From Gammaproteobacteria bacterium (GTDB lineage: Bacteria > Pseudomonadota > Gammaproteobacteria > Pseudomonadales > Azotimanducaceae): 33,906 nucleotides of DNA. The notes under the pieces were generated by a model. The model searched no databases, had not been told where the DNA came from, and worked only from the letters and a program-made list of their open reading frames with translations. This document shows positions 7,634-16,490 of the stretch, in pieces. A program made the translations under genes and the position numbers. The stretch lies in NCBI GenBank assembly GCA_009839505.1, contig VXPO01000025.1, positions 1-33,906 of the forward strand, read 5' to 3'. Each line of letters opens with the position of its first letter. Position 1 is the first letter of the stretch.

Positions 7634-10600
7634 ATGATCGTCTCCAGAGCCGCCATCCGTCGCCCGGTCACCGTGGCGATGGTGTTCATTGGTCTGGTGA
7701 TCATCGGCGGGTTCGTCGGACTTCGCATGGCGGTCGAGCAGTACCCGGAACACGAAAGTCCCTACATCGGACTCGGCATCCCCTACGGCTCGACGTCCAC
7801 CCAAGAGATCGAACGCAACGTCACCCGCCCGGTGGAGGAAATCCTGTCCACCATCGGCGGCATCGAGCGCATGTACTCGCGCACCCGCACGGGTTTCGTG
7901 TGGGTCTCCATGGACCTCGAAGAGGGCGAGGACGCTGCCGCCAAGGGCATCGAGGCCAAGGAACTGGTGGAGAGCATCCGTCACCGCCTACCTGACGACA
8001 TCCGCCACATCCGGCTCGGCGGGCAGAGCGAGGACAACGCGCCGATCCTGTCGTTCGTCATTTCGGCGCCCGCTCTAGACCCCGAGGATGTCTGGCGTTT
8101 GCTCGACGCACGCGTGCGGGTACCGCTCGAACGCGTACCCGGGGTCAACTCCGTGCAGCTATTCGGCGCCGAGCAGCAGTACGTGCGCATCGCACTGGAT
8201 CCCGGGCGGCTCGAAGCCCACGGTCTCGACGTGCTCGACGTGCAGCGCCGCTTGGCGGAGGAGAACTTCTACCTGTCGGCAGGGAGCATCGACCTTGCGC
8301 GACTCGAAACTCAGGTACGCCCCCTGGGCCGGTTCGAAGGGCTCGAGGACATCCTCGACCTGCCTGTTCGTCCCGGACTCACCGTGGCGGACATCGCCGA
8401 TGTGGAATACGTCCCCCAGGACGAGGCCGATCAGCGCCGGCTCAACGGCGAAGACGCCCTGGGCGTGTCCGTCTACAAGAAGCCGGAGGCGAATCTCGTG
8501 GCCGTCGCCTCCGACGTCCAGGAAGCCATGGACGATGCGCTGAAGGATCCGGAACTCGCCGACGCCTCGTTCCTGACGGCGAGCAACCAGGCGGAGTCGG
8601 TGCTCCGTTCGTTGGAGACCCTGATCCAGAACGGCGCCATCGGCGGAACCCTTTCGGCGATCGTGCTGTTCGCGTTCATCCGCCGTTTGGTGCCGGCGCT
8701 GTTGATCTCGGCCACCGTACCCCTTGCCCTGATCGCCACCCTCGGGGCGATGTACTTTGCCGGCCTCACCCTGAACGTGCTGTCCCTGGTCGGCCTGATG
8801 CTGGCCGTCGGCCTCTTGGTGGACAACTCCGTGGTGGTCTCCGAATCCATCGCTCTGCGGCGCCGCAATCACGGCTTGAGTCCGTTCGAAGCCGCCGACC
8901 GGGGTGTCACCGAAGTGGGCCTCGCGATCACCGCGGGCACACTGACCACCATCGTGGTGTTCGTGCCGACGCTGTTCATGGACGTGGTCGGGACCGCCAC
9001 CGCGATGCGCAACGTGGCGGTGCCGCTGTGCACGTCCATCGCCGCCTCGCTGATCATCGCGACGACGCTGATTCCAGCCCTGCTGGCGCGCATGCCGGAA
9101 GGCCGCGGAGAACCGAAGCACCGGGTATTCGACCGCCTGGGCGACGTCTACGAACGTGTCGTGCTGTTCACCCTGCGCCACCGTTTCAGCGCCCTTCTCG
9201 TGGCCGCCCTGCTCGCCGGTGCGGGTTGGTGGGGCTATACGCAGCTCGACGTCGTCATGGAGCCCGAAGAGGACGACCAGACCCTCGAACTGCGGTTCTG
9301 GGTACGCGGCACGATGGCGCTGGAGCGCATGGAGGGCATTGTCGACGAGGTCGAGGGGTCCATCCTCGGCAGCGCCGGTGAACTCGGCATCGCCGATGTG
9401 TACACGACCTTCGACTACGACCGTGGCGACGTACTCATCACCCTGCGCGAGGACGGCCAGTACGCCGCCGCCACGGTCAAGGAACGCATCCTGGAGATGA
9501 TGCCGTCCGTGCCCAACGTCACCTTCTACTTTCGCTCGAAGGGGCGCGGCGGGCGGTGGAACCGGGATGGCGACGGAGGCATGGGCGTACGTCTCGTCGG
9601 CGACTCCACGGCCAAGCTGATGGAGATCTCCGAGTCCGTGATCGCCGTCCTGCAGGAACTGCCGTACCTGAACAACGTCCACACCCAGTCGGAATCCGGC
9701 CGCCAGGAAGTCGTGCTCCGGCTCAAGCCGGAACAAGCCGGGCAACTCGGCGTCACCGCTAGCACCCTCGGCCGCAGCGTCTCGGTCGCCCTTGGCGGCA
9801 TACAGCTCCGGCGCGGGCTGGACCAAGGCGGCTGGGAAGACAGCATCCAGCTGGAGATCGAAGACCGCCAGGACATGCAACTCGAGGACCTCCTCCGACT
9901 GCCGATCTTCCTTCCCGGCGGCGGCACCGTGGCACTCGAGGCCCTCGCGGACGTGGAGTTCCGGCCCTCGATCGGGAGCGTGCGGCGTGAGAACCGCGAG
10001 ACCGCGGTGAGCGTCGAGTTCGGTTTGAAGGACATCACCCCGATGGAGGCTCGCCAACGGGTCGAAGCAATCATGCGGAACTTCCAAATGCCCACCGGCT
10101 ACCGGTGGGAAATGGGCCGCGACTTCGACTACGAGTCCGAGCAGTTCCTCGACATGCTGGTCATGATCGGTGTCGCGGTACTCCTCGTCTACATGCTCAT
10201 GGCGGCGTTGTTCGAGTCCGCCCTGTTCCCGAGCGCGGTGCTGTTCTCCATCGCCTATTCCGCCGTTGGCGTGATGCTGTTCCTGTGGGTCACGGACACG
10301 CCGCTGACGATGATGGCGATGATCGGCATGGTGCTGCTCGCCGGCATCGTGGTGAACAACGGCATTGTCCTCCTGAACCGGATCTTCCAGCTCGTCCGCC
10401 GCGGCAGTACGCGCGAGGAGGCTATCGTCCAGGCTGGTCGCGACCGGCTACGACCGATCCTGATGACGGCCGCCACCACCGTCGCCGGGCTGATCCCGCT
10501 CGCGGTGGGGGATGTCCGCATCGGCGGCACCGGCGAGAGCTACATGCCCATGGCGCGCTCCATCATCGGCGGACTCACCTTCGCCACCGCGGTGACACTG

Positions 10601-10687
10601 CTATTGACGCCGCTGCTGTTCGTCCACTTCGACAACCTGAAGCGCGGCGCCACCGCGTTCTGGCGCCGAGCAGTACCCACGACTTAG
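7634..10687 (+). CDS. RND (AcrB/HAE-like) inner-membrane efflux pump 2
   Basis: Second RND exporter, 1017 aa, beginning R-P-V-T-V-A-M-V-F-I, the usual cytoplasmic edge of TM1. TM4 reads L-L-V-D-N-S-V-V-V with D397-N398, and TM10 reads G-I-V-V-N-N-G-I-V-L with N908-N909, the same relay variant as pump 1. The two pumps differ in length and sequence and are not a recent duplication. A 182-base gap with an AT-rich palindrome separates them, so pump 2 may have its own control. Only one adaptor is present, so the pumps may share it or form a mixed trimer as MdtBC does (inference). It ends 7 bases from the convergent phosphatase stop. Confidence 0.92.
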   Translation: MIVSRAAIRRPVTVAMVFIGLVIIGGFVGLRMAVEQYPEHESPYIGLGIPYGSTSTQEIERNVTRPVEEILSTIGGIERMYSRTRTGFVWVSMDLEEGEDAAAKGIEAKELVESIRHRLPDDIRHIRLGGQSEDNAPILSFVISAPALDPEDVWRLLDARVRVPLERVPGVNSVQLFGAEQQYVRIALDPGRLEAHGLDVLDVQRRLAEENFYLSAGSIDLARLETQVRPLGRFEGLEDILDLPVRPGLTVADIADVEYVPQDEADQRRLNGEDALGVSVYKKPEANLVAVASDVQEAMDDALKDPELADASFLTASNQAESVLRSLETLIQNGAIGGTLSAIVLFAFIRRLVPALLISATVPLALIATLGAMYFAGLTLNVLSLVGLMLAVGLLVDNSVVVSESIALRRRNHGLSPFEAADRGVTEVGLAITAGTLTTIVVFVPTLFMDVVGTATAMRNVAVPLCTSIAASLIIATTLIPALLARMPEGRGEPKHRVFDRLGDVYERVVLFTLRHRFSALLVAALLAGAGWWGYTQLDVVMEPEEDDQTLELRFWVRGTMALERMEGIVDEVEGSILGSAGELGIADVYTTFDYDRGDVLITLREDGQYAAATVKERILEMMPSVPNVTFYFRSKGRGGRWNRDGDGGMGVRLVGDSTAKLMEISESVIAVLQELPYLNNVHTQSESGRQEVVLRLKPEQAGQLGVTASTLGRSVSVALGGIQLRRGLDQGGWEDSIQLEIEDRQDMQLEDLLRLPIFLPGGGTVALEALADVEFRPSIGSVRRENRETAVSVEFGLKDITPMEARQRVEAIMRNFQMPTGYRWEMGRDFDYESEQFLDMLVMIGVAVLLVYMLMAALFESALFPSAVLFSIAYSAVGVMLFLWVTDTPLTMMAMIGMVLLAGIVVNNGIVLLNRIFQLVRRGSTREEAIVQAGRDRLRPILMTAATTVAGLIPLAVGDVRIGGTGESYMPMARSIIGGLTFATAVTLLLTPLLFVHFDNLKRGATAFWRRAVPTT

Positions 10688-10694
10688 CTCGTGA

Positions 10695-11480
10695 TCAGTC
10701 CCGGAGCACGGCCAGCGCCTGTTCGTGCAGCCGGGGATCGCCGGTGGCGAGGACGTCCCCGCCCATGGCGGGATTGCCGCCGGACCAGTCCGTGATGATG
10801 CCGCCGGCACCCTCGACCACGGGAATAAGCGCCTGCACGTCATAGGGTTTCAGGCTCGTCTCGACGACCAGATCGGCCTGGCCCAGGGCGAGCATCGCGT
10901 AAAGGTAACAGTCCGTGCCGTAGCGCATGCCGCGAACGCGATCCCGAATCCGGGCGAACGCCGCCTGTTGTCCGGGGGCGTGGAACATGTCCGGCGTCGT
11001 GGTGCCCGCCAGCGCCTCCCCGAGTGAAGCACAAGGACGGGTGGCAAGCTCGCGGCGTTCACTTCCACACATGTAGACGGCGCTCGCTCCGTCCCCGGCG
11101 AAGGTCTCGTCCAGCACGGGTTGGCGGATCGCCCCGACCACCGGGCGCTGGCCGTCGAACAGGGCGACCAGCGTTCCCCAGTGGAGCAGTCCCATGACGA
11201 AGCCGCGCGTGCCGTCGATGGGATCGAGCACCCAGGTGAGGCCGTCACCCGGATCGAAGCCAAACTCCTCGCCGAGAACGCCATGGGTCGGATAGCGTCG
11301 TCGGATCGCTTGGCGCATCGCGCGTTCCGCATCCCGGTCAGCCTCGGTCACCGGGTCGTAGTCGGAACCCGGTTTCTTGTTGTCCACGGCGAGAGCGGCC
11401 CGGAACCGCGGCAGGATCGACTCTCCGGCAAGTGCTGCGAGTTCACAGGCGAACTCGAGGAAGGCCGCGCGCTCTTCCAC
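10695..11480 (-). CDS. Inositol monophosphatase family protein, HisN-like histidinol-phosphatase candidate
   Basis: Mg-dependent phosphatase of about 261 aa. Metal-site motifs are visible: G-E-E-F-G, then W-V-L-D-P-I-D-G-T-R-G-F, and near the C-terminus K-P-Y-D-V-Q-A-L-I-P-V-V-E-G-A-G-G. D-P-I-D-G-T-R-G-F and K-P-Y-D-V are typical of the HisN-type histidinol-phosphate phosphatases within the family; true inositol-1-phosphatases usually have W-x-x-D-P-L-D-G-T. The frame stays open upstream to 11657, but residues before V-E-E-R-A-A-F are unlike the family, so I place the start at GTG 11480 even though no good ribosome site precedes it. No other histidine genes are nearby. Confidence 0.8.
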   Translation of the reverse strand: MEERAAFLEFACELAALAGESILPRFRAALAVDNKKPGSDYDPVTEADRDAERAMRQAIRRRYPTHGVLGEEFGFDPGDGLTWVLDPIDGTRGFVMGLLHWGTLVALFDGQRPVVGAIRQPVLDETFAGDGASAVYMCGSERRELATRPCASLGEALAGTTTPDMFHAPGQQAAFARIRDRVRGMRYGTDCYLYAMLALGQADLVVETSLKPYDVQALIPVVEGAGGIITDWSGGNPAMGGDVLATGDPRLHEQALAVLRD

Positions 11481-11629
11481 ACCAACCGGGTGTGGTTCCG
11501 CGGATTCGATCGACGACGTGATGGTGGGTCTCGTTTCAGCGCGCAATAGGGCGGACAGTTTACTTGGTGCGAACAGCCGCGCGGCGCATACTCGAACATC
11601 CCCACGCCAGTCGTCGCCAACGGGTCGTG

Positions 11630-12421
11630 ATGATCGCCACAACGCGCGTGCAGGCAAGACTACCGATCATCTGCACAACGGCCGCCATCGCCGCCTCGGC
11701 CCTCGGTGCGGGTATCTGGATGTTCCGCGATGACCTCGCAGAGATCCTCGAGCCGTCTGCCGAGCCTCACTACTACCTTTGGGCATGGCGGCGAGCAGAG
11801 GACCTTTCGTTCATCGACCCGGCCCGGGTGAAGGTGGCGTTGTGGACCGGCACGATCTTCGTGGGCGACGACGACTTCCACGTGGAGCATCGGCTGAACC
11901 CGATCACCTATCCGACGCAGGCCGAGATCGTCGGCGTGGTTCGGCTCGAAGCCACCGGCGTTCCCGACGACGGCATCGTCGCGCCTCTCGCCGACGCCAT
12001 CATCGCGGCCAGCCGCCCCTTCCGCCCCGTGGAGCACCAAGTCGACTTCGACGCCCGGTTGTCCCAGCGCGACTTCTACCGTCGCCTCCTCGACGCGCTG
12101 CGCGTCCGCACGGGGGAGGCGAAATTGTCGATCACGGCGCTGGCTTCGTGGTGCTTCTACGACGACTGGGTGCGCGCCCTACCCGTCGACGCAGTGGTGC
12201 CGATGATTTATCGCATGGGGCCCGAAGGCGATGCGATCCGCCACACGCTCTACACCGAACGGGAATTTCCCGCGCCCGTATGCGCTGGCAACATCGGCTA
12301 CAGCGCGGATGAGCCCCTAGCTCCGGTTGACGGCCTGCGCCGCGTGTTCCTGTTCCACCCCAAACCGTGGACCGAACATAGCTTCCGCGCCATGATCGAG
12401 AAGGTGGAGAACCTGCCATGA
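11630..12421 (+). CDS. DUF3142 domain protein, membrane-anchored
   Basis: Protein of 263 aa whose blocks Y-Y-L-W-A-W-R-R-A, then V-E-H-Q-V-D-F-D-A-R, and L-S-I-T-A-L-A-S-W-C-F-Y-D-D-W match my recollection of the DUF3142 family, a barrel-like fold of unknown function. A hydrophobic segment near the N-terminus (about 12-30) suggests a signal anchor with the domain in the periplasm. The ATG at 11630 was chosen over a TTG at 11564, which would add residues before the anchor. Its stop overlaps the next start as ATGA, so the two products are probably made together and may act together. Confidence 0.7.
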   Translation: MIATTRVQARLPIICTTAAIAASALGAGIWMFRDDLAEILEPSAEPHYYLWAWRRAEDLSFIDPARVKVALWTGTIFVGDDDFHVEHRLNPITYPTQAEIVGVVRLEATGVPDDGIVAPLADAIIAASRPFRPVEHQVDFDARLSQRDFYRRLLDALRVRTGEAKLSITALASWCFYDDWVRALPVDAVVPMIYRMGPEGDAIRHTLYTEREFPAPVCAGNIGYSADEPLAPVDGLRRVFLFHPKPWTEHSFRAMIEKVENLP

Positions 12422-14667
12422 GAAAAGCGATGCTGTCGGTGGCTCTCGCCGTGGCGATGTGTGTCGGTCCAGCATCGGCATCCGGACCGTACCTCTACGA
12501 CACACCATTCGTGCACGACTATTCGTTCGAGTCCGTGCTGACCATCGGCGTGATCCCGCACTACCTCGATCCGGATGAGTTGGAAACCCTGGTCGTCTTC
12601 CTGCGTTTGGCTGGACGATTCCGAGAAGAGCACGTGGAACTGTTTCGATCAGTGGCCAAGAAGCCGGAAGACCGAGGCGCCGCAAGCCGAGAGTTCGAGA
12701 GACTACGCCGTGAGGTTCGCCTCCTCCTCGTACAGGAGAGCGACAAGATCCCGCCTCCCTTCGACGTCATCAAGGACGTGGCCTACGACGTTTCATGGCG
12801 GGATCAGGACGGGACCGTCCATACGTCCACAAGCCACCGGCCTATCCGCAACTGCCAAGTCGACGCATACCAGAAGGCCCGCGCGACGTTCCTCGCTCGC
12901 AGGTCGCGATACGGCCGGGGATCGGTCGAACTATCCCGTTGGGCTGACGCACAGATGAACGTCTTCGGCCAATGCGGCGGAAACACGACATTCGATCCGC
13001 CAGCCGAGCCCGAGCCCGACTGGGAGCCGTTGGAACAGCACGACCGGCGCTACCAGATCGCCGCCGCCTACTTCTACAACGGCCATTACCTCGAGGCGGC
13101 ATCCCGATTCCGCGAAATCGCCCAGACACCCGAGTCGCCATGGCGCGACCTCGCCCGCTACCTGGTGCCCCGCAGCCTCGCCCGCGAAGCGCTGGTCAAC
13201 GAAAACGACGAGGAACGCCATCTGCAGGCAGCCCTCGACGGCTACCGGGAACTGGCCAACGACGAGGACTACCCCATCGACGATCTACCCGTCGCCGGAC
13301 AGATCCGCCATCTCGAAGCACAACGCGATCCAACCGCGACGCGGCGCGTGATCGAAGAACTGATTGTTAACCGCCCCGATCAAGCGACCGCGCAGGACAT
13401 GCGCGACTACGTCTACCTGAGACGCCGTTGGAACGCTTGGTCCTACGACGACGAGGCGTCCGAATTCGAGCGTTGGCGCCGTCTGCTCTCGGAGCGTGAC
13501 TCGACGGCTGCACTAGAACACTGGCGAGACAGGCGATCACTGCCGTGGCTCTTCATGGCTCTCGAGAAGGCCGACTTCCGGCTCGGCGTATCCGCGCTCA
13601 CGGAGTTGCTGGACGCGGCCGACGCGCTCCCTGACGAGACACCCGGCCACTTCAACATCCTGCTGAACCGGATTCGCATCCGGGGACTGCTCGGCGAGTC
13701 CGAAGTTGTGTCGCGGCTTTTCGAGGACGCCGTCGAGGACGGTATCGAGAAGTCCGACATGAACCTTGTGCGCATGGCGGCCGCCGAAGGCGCGTTGAAC
13801 TGGAACAGCTACTTCCGCTGGGTATCGGTCAAACCGCTGTCGCTGCCATGGACTGACGACTTCGCTCGCAGACTGCCAGCCAATTTCAACCGAATCACCA
13901 CCGACACGCCCGTCTTCTTTTGGGAAACGGCAGCACTGCTGAACCGCGCGTTCACCCCGGCAATGTTCCTCGAGGTAATCGACTCCCCCGGACTCGGCGC
14001 CTATCAACGCGGTCGGATGGCGATCGCCGGATGGACCAAGGCAATGCTCATGGACGACCTGACCAACGCAGTCGAACTCTCGCGTCACGTTGCCCGCAAC
14101 GTTCCCTTCCTGGCCGACGATTTCGGCGTCTTCGAGGACGCCCACGACATGCACTTCGAAGCGGCTAGGATCATTCTGGAGTACCCGGCATTCTCCCCAT
14201 GGATGTGGGGCGATGCCGGACGCGTGCAACATCACCTTGTACGCCGCGACGATGGAACCTATCGCGAACGACGTCCGATACCGGACCACGTGGCAGACGG
14301 GCTCAACTGGCTCAATTGGTGGTGCGCATCATCCGAGGAAACGATTGAGCGAATCCGCATTCCGGATGCCGTCCTTCAACACCCCCGCTTCTCGCACTAC
14401 TCGGAAGCGGAAATTGACGCGAGCCGACGCATGGTCGACCTCCGAAGAACAGCCGCGACCACCGCCTTCGGACCGCACGTCATTCGCTATGCGAAGAACA
14501 ACCTCGACGATCCTCGCGTGCCGCGAACGCTGCATCGGCTGGTGTTCGCAACGCGCCATGCATGCATGACCGTTCCTGGGGAAATCTCGCGGGCGGCGTT
14601 CGCCCTCCTGCACAAGCACTTCCCGGACAGCGAATGGGCGGAGAAGACGCCGTACTGGTACGACTGA
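12418..14667 (+). CDS. Large exported protein of unknown function with TPR-like helical repeats
   Basis: Protein of 749 aa that I do not recognise by name. A clear signal peptide is present (M-R-K-A then a hydrophobic core, cleavage probably after A-S-A near residue 21). After about 190 residues comes a region of paired helices, including R-Y-Q-I-A-A-A-Y-F-Y-N-G-H-Y-L-E-A-A (about 210-230), which reads like a tetratricopeptide repeat; the remainder stays rich in helix-forming, charged and Trp/Tyr residues. It is probably a periplasmic or outer-membrane-associated scaffold. The ATGA overlap with the DUF3142 gene points to a shared function (inference). The tRNA gene follows 17 bases after its stop, on the other strand. 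Confidence 0.75.
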   Translation: MRKAMLSVALAVAMCVGPASASGPYLYDTPFVHDYSFESVLTIGVIPHYLDPDELETLVVFLRLAGRFREEHVELFRSVAKKPEDRGAASREFERLRREVRLLLVQESDKIPPPFDVIKDVAYDVSWRDQDGTVHTSTSHRPIRNCQVDAYQKARATFLARRSRYGRGSVELSRWADAQMNVFGQCGGNTTFDPPAEPEPDWEPLEQHDRRYQIAAAYFYNGHYLEAASRFREIAQTPESPWRDLARYLVPRSLAREALVNENDEERHLQAALDGYRELANDEDYPIDDLPVAGQIRHLEAQRDPTATRRVIEELIVNRPDQATAQDMRDYVYLRRRWNAWSYDDEASEFERWRRLLSERDSTAALEHWRDRRSLPWLFMALEKADFRLGVSALTELLDAADALPDETPGHFNILLNRIRIRGLLGESEVVSRLFEDAVEDGIEKSDMNLVRMAAAEGALNWNSYFRWVSVKPLSLPWTDDFARRLPANFNRITTDTPVFFWETAALLNRAFTPAMFLEVIDSPGLGAYQRGRMAIAGWTKAMLMDDLTNAVELSRHVARNVPFLADDFGVFEDAHDMHFEAARIILEYPAFSPWMWGDAGRVQHHLVRRDDGTYRERRPIPDHVADGLNWLNWWCASSEETIERIRIPDAVLQHPRFSHYSEAEIDASRRMVDLRRTAATTAFGPHVIRYAKNNLDDPRVPRTLHRLVFATRHACMTVPGEISRAAFALLHKHFPDSEWAEKTPYWYD

Positions 14668-14684
14668 AGCCTCGGTTTGAGGTG

Positions 14685-14761
14685 TGGCGCCCCGACCAGG
14701 ATTCGAACCTGGGACCTGCCGCTTAGGAGGCGGCCGCGCTATCCAACTGTGCCACCGGGGC
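14685..14761 (-). tRNA. tRNA-Arg (anticodon CCU)
   Basis: On the minus strand the 77-base gene folds as a complete cloverleaf. The acceptor arms are GCCCCGG and TCGGGGC (last pair G-U). The anticodon stem GCCGC/GCGGC encloses the loop CTCCTAA, giving anticodon CCT. The T arm CCAGG/CCTGG encloses TTCGAAT, and CCA is encoded at the 3' end. One A-C mismatch lies in the D stem. It reads codon AGG. tRNA-Arg(CCU) genes are common island integration sites, but I see no integrase or repeated 3' end here. Confidence 0.95.
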
Positions 14762-14800
14762 TTGGAAGGGCGGCAACCATACCGCCCTCAGCATGCGTCG

Positions 14801-15277
14801 TCACCCTCGGCGGTAGGTGCCGACCAGGCGGTTCATGGCGATGACGTTCGGCTCGATCCGCTCCAACAGATCCCACATGCCCAGACCCGGTTCGAGATCG
14901 AGTTCGGCATCGAGGGCCAAGAGCCAGAAGAAGTAGTTGTGGGTGCCGTGCCCCTCGGGCGGCATCGGCCCGCCGTAGCCGGGGCTGCCGAAGTCGCTGA
15001 CGCCCTGGGTGTGTTCGTCGGTGGCCTCGGCGAGGCCGGTCGCCGCACCCGGGATGTTGTAAAGCACCCAATGGACGTAGCCGTACCGACCCGGCGTCAC
15101 CAGGGGCGCATCGGGATCGTGGCAGATGACCGCGAAGGACTTGGTTTGTGCCGGCGCGTCCGTCCAAGCGAGTGCTGGAGAGACGTCGACGCCCTCGCCC
15201 GTGTGCTTCGATGGAATGGCGCCCCCGGTCTCGAAGGCCGTACTGTTGAGCTGCATCGACGACAGTGCGAATCCCAT
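14801..15277 (-). CDS. YbhB/YbcL family Raf kinase inhibitor-like (PEBP) protein
   Basis: Protein of 158 aa with the bacterial PEBP signature: H-D-P-D-A-P followed by Y-V-H-W-V-L-Y-N-I-P and then Y-G-G-P-M-P-P-E-G-H-G-T-H-N-Y. The conserved Asp-Pro and His residues form the small anion-binding pocket. There is no signal peptide, so it is cytoplasmic, like YbhB. The ATG at 15275-15277 has a strong GGGAGGA site about 10 bases upstream; the ten codons above it are unlike the family. Physiological ligands of these proteins are not established. It stands alone, back to back with the luciferase-like gene. Confidence 0.92.
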   Translation of the reverse strand: MGFALSSMQLNSTAFETGGAIPSKHTGEGVDVSPALAWTDAPAQTKSFAVICHDPDAPLVTPGRYGYVHWVLYNIPGAATGLAEATDEHTQGVSDFGSPGYGGPMPPEGHGTHNYFFWLLALDAELDLEPGLGMWDLLERIEPNVIAMNRLVGTYRRG

Positions 15278-15518
15278 GTGTCCAAATCCTCCCTCGGGTT
15301 CCAGCAAAGAACGAAGCGTTACACGCCTACGGGGTGAAGTCCACGTTGGCTCAGGAGCTCGCCAGTGAAAACCGTTCTGGGTGAACTCCCGCTCGCGCGC
15401 AATGCGTCTGCCTTGACTCGTACCCCGCGTGCATTAACGCTGAAGTTGTCCATGTAGGCGCAGGCTCCCAGGGGCGAAAGCGGACTACAGTTAACCCTTT
15501 ACGCAGCCGGGAGATCGC

Positions 15519-16421
15519 ATGATATTCGGTGTACAGCTCAGTCAGTACAACACGCGGTGGTCTGACATCACCGCCATCGCGAAGACGGCCGAAGCGGGTC
15601 GCTGGCACAGCCTTTGGCTTTCCGATCACTTCATGCCGCCGGGGCGGGGCGGACATGGTTGGGCCCTGGAGGGCTGGACGCTGCTCTCGGCACTGGCCAT
15701 GGTCACCGATCGGATACGCCTCGGTATTCTCGCCACCGGAAACACCTACCGTAACCCGGCGCTGGTGGCCAAGATCGCGGCCACGCTCGATCACATATCC
15801 GGAGGTCGCGTGGAACTGGGACTGGGTGCCGCCTGGTACGAACAGGAACATACAGCCTACGGCTGGGATTTTCCGTCGCTACGCGAACGCAGTGACCGGC
15901 TGGAGGAGGCGACGCAGCTGATCCGCCTGCTGTTCACCAAAGGGCCGGAGGAATACGTGAACTTCTCCGGCAAGTACTACCAGTTGAACGAAGCTCCCAT
16001 GTCGCCCGGAACGTCCCAGGACAGACCGATTCCCATCCTGATCGGGGGCAATGGCGAAAAACGCACCCTCAGGACCTGTGCGCGCTACGGTGACACCAGC
16101 AACCTGGACTTCTGGCACCCCGGCGGCGTGGACGTATACAAACAGAAGCAGCAGGCGATCGATCGCCACTGCGAGGACTTTGGGCGCGATCCGGCCGAAG
16201 TCCGCCGCACGGTCTGTCTGCCGACCCGGTTGTTCGACAGTGATGAAGAGTGGAAGAAATCACCGGGCCAGCCGTGGTACTGCTGGGGCACGGTCAACGC
16301 TCTCCAAGACTATCTGGGCGGCTATATCGAAGCCGGCGCCGACGAGATCATGCTGTGCGGCTTCGGCAACGATGTGTCGGCCCTGCAGCGGGTCGAGTCA
16401 GAGGTCTTGTCGATCTTCTAG
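15519..16421 (+). CDS. Luciferase-like (LLM class) flavin- or F420-dependent oxidoreductase
   Basis: TIM-barrel oxidoreductase of 300 aa. Family features are W-L-S-D-H-F near residue 35, T-D-R-I-R-L-G-I-L-A-T near 65, R-N-P-A-L-V-A-K, and G-G-R-V-E-L-G-L-G-A-A-W near 100, then P-I-P-I-L-I-G-G-N-G-E-K-R-T in the cofactor phosphate-binding part. Sequence does not separate FMN from F420 users. The ATG at 15519 has GGGAG upstream. The stop lies in the loop of a small 6-bp hairpin (16410-16426). The genes that follow on the same strand suggest a catabolic cluster, though a 69-base gap leaves room for a separate promoter. Confidence 0.88.
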   Translation: MIFGVQLSQYNTRWSDITAIAKTAEAGRWHSLWLSDHFMPPGRGGHGWALEGWTLLSALAMVTDRIRLGILATGNTYRNPALVAKIAATLDHISGGRVELGLGAAWYEQEHTAYGWDFPSLRERSDRLEEATQLIRLLFTKGPEEYVNFSGKYYQLNEAPMSPGTSQDRPIPILIGGNGEKRTLRTCARYGDTSNLDFWHPGGVDVYKQKQQAIDRHCEDFGRDPAEVRRTVCLPTRLFDSDEEWKKSPGQPWYCWGTVNALQDYLGGYIEAGADEIMLCGFGNDVSALQRVESEVLSIF

Positions 16422-16490
16422 ATCGATCGCGTCACCCTTACCATGACGCAGCGAATCCAGTTTCACTGACCAGTTCTATGGTGGCCACGA

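Noticed and set aside
14685-14761. Genomic island inserted at tRNA-Arg
   Set aside because: No integrase gene and no repeat of the tRNA 3' end seen in the window.
15413-15440. Promoter TTGACT-16-TAACGC before the luciferase-like gene
   Set aside because: Good -35 but poor -10 match and short spacer; not strong enough to annotate.
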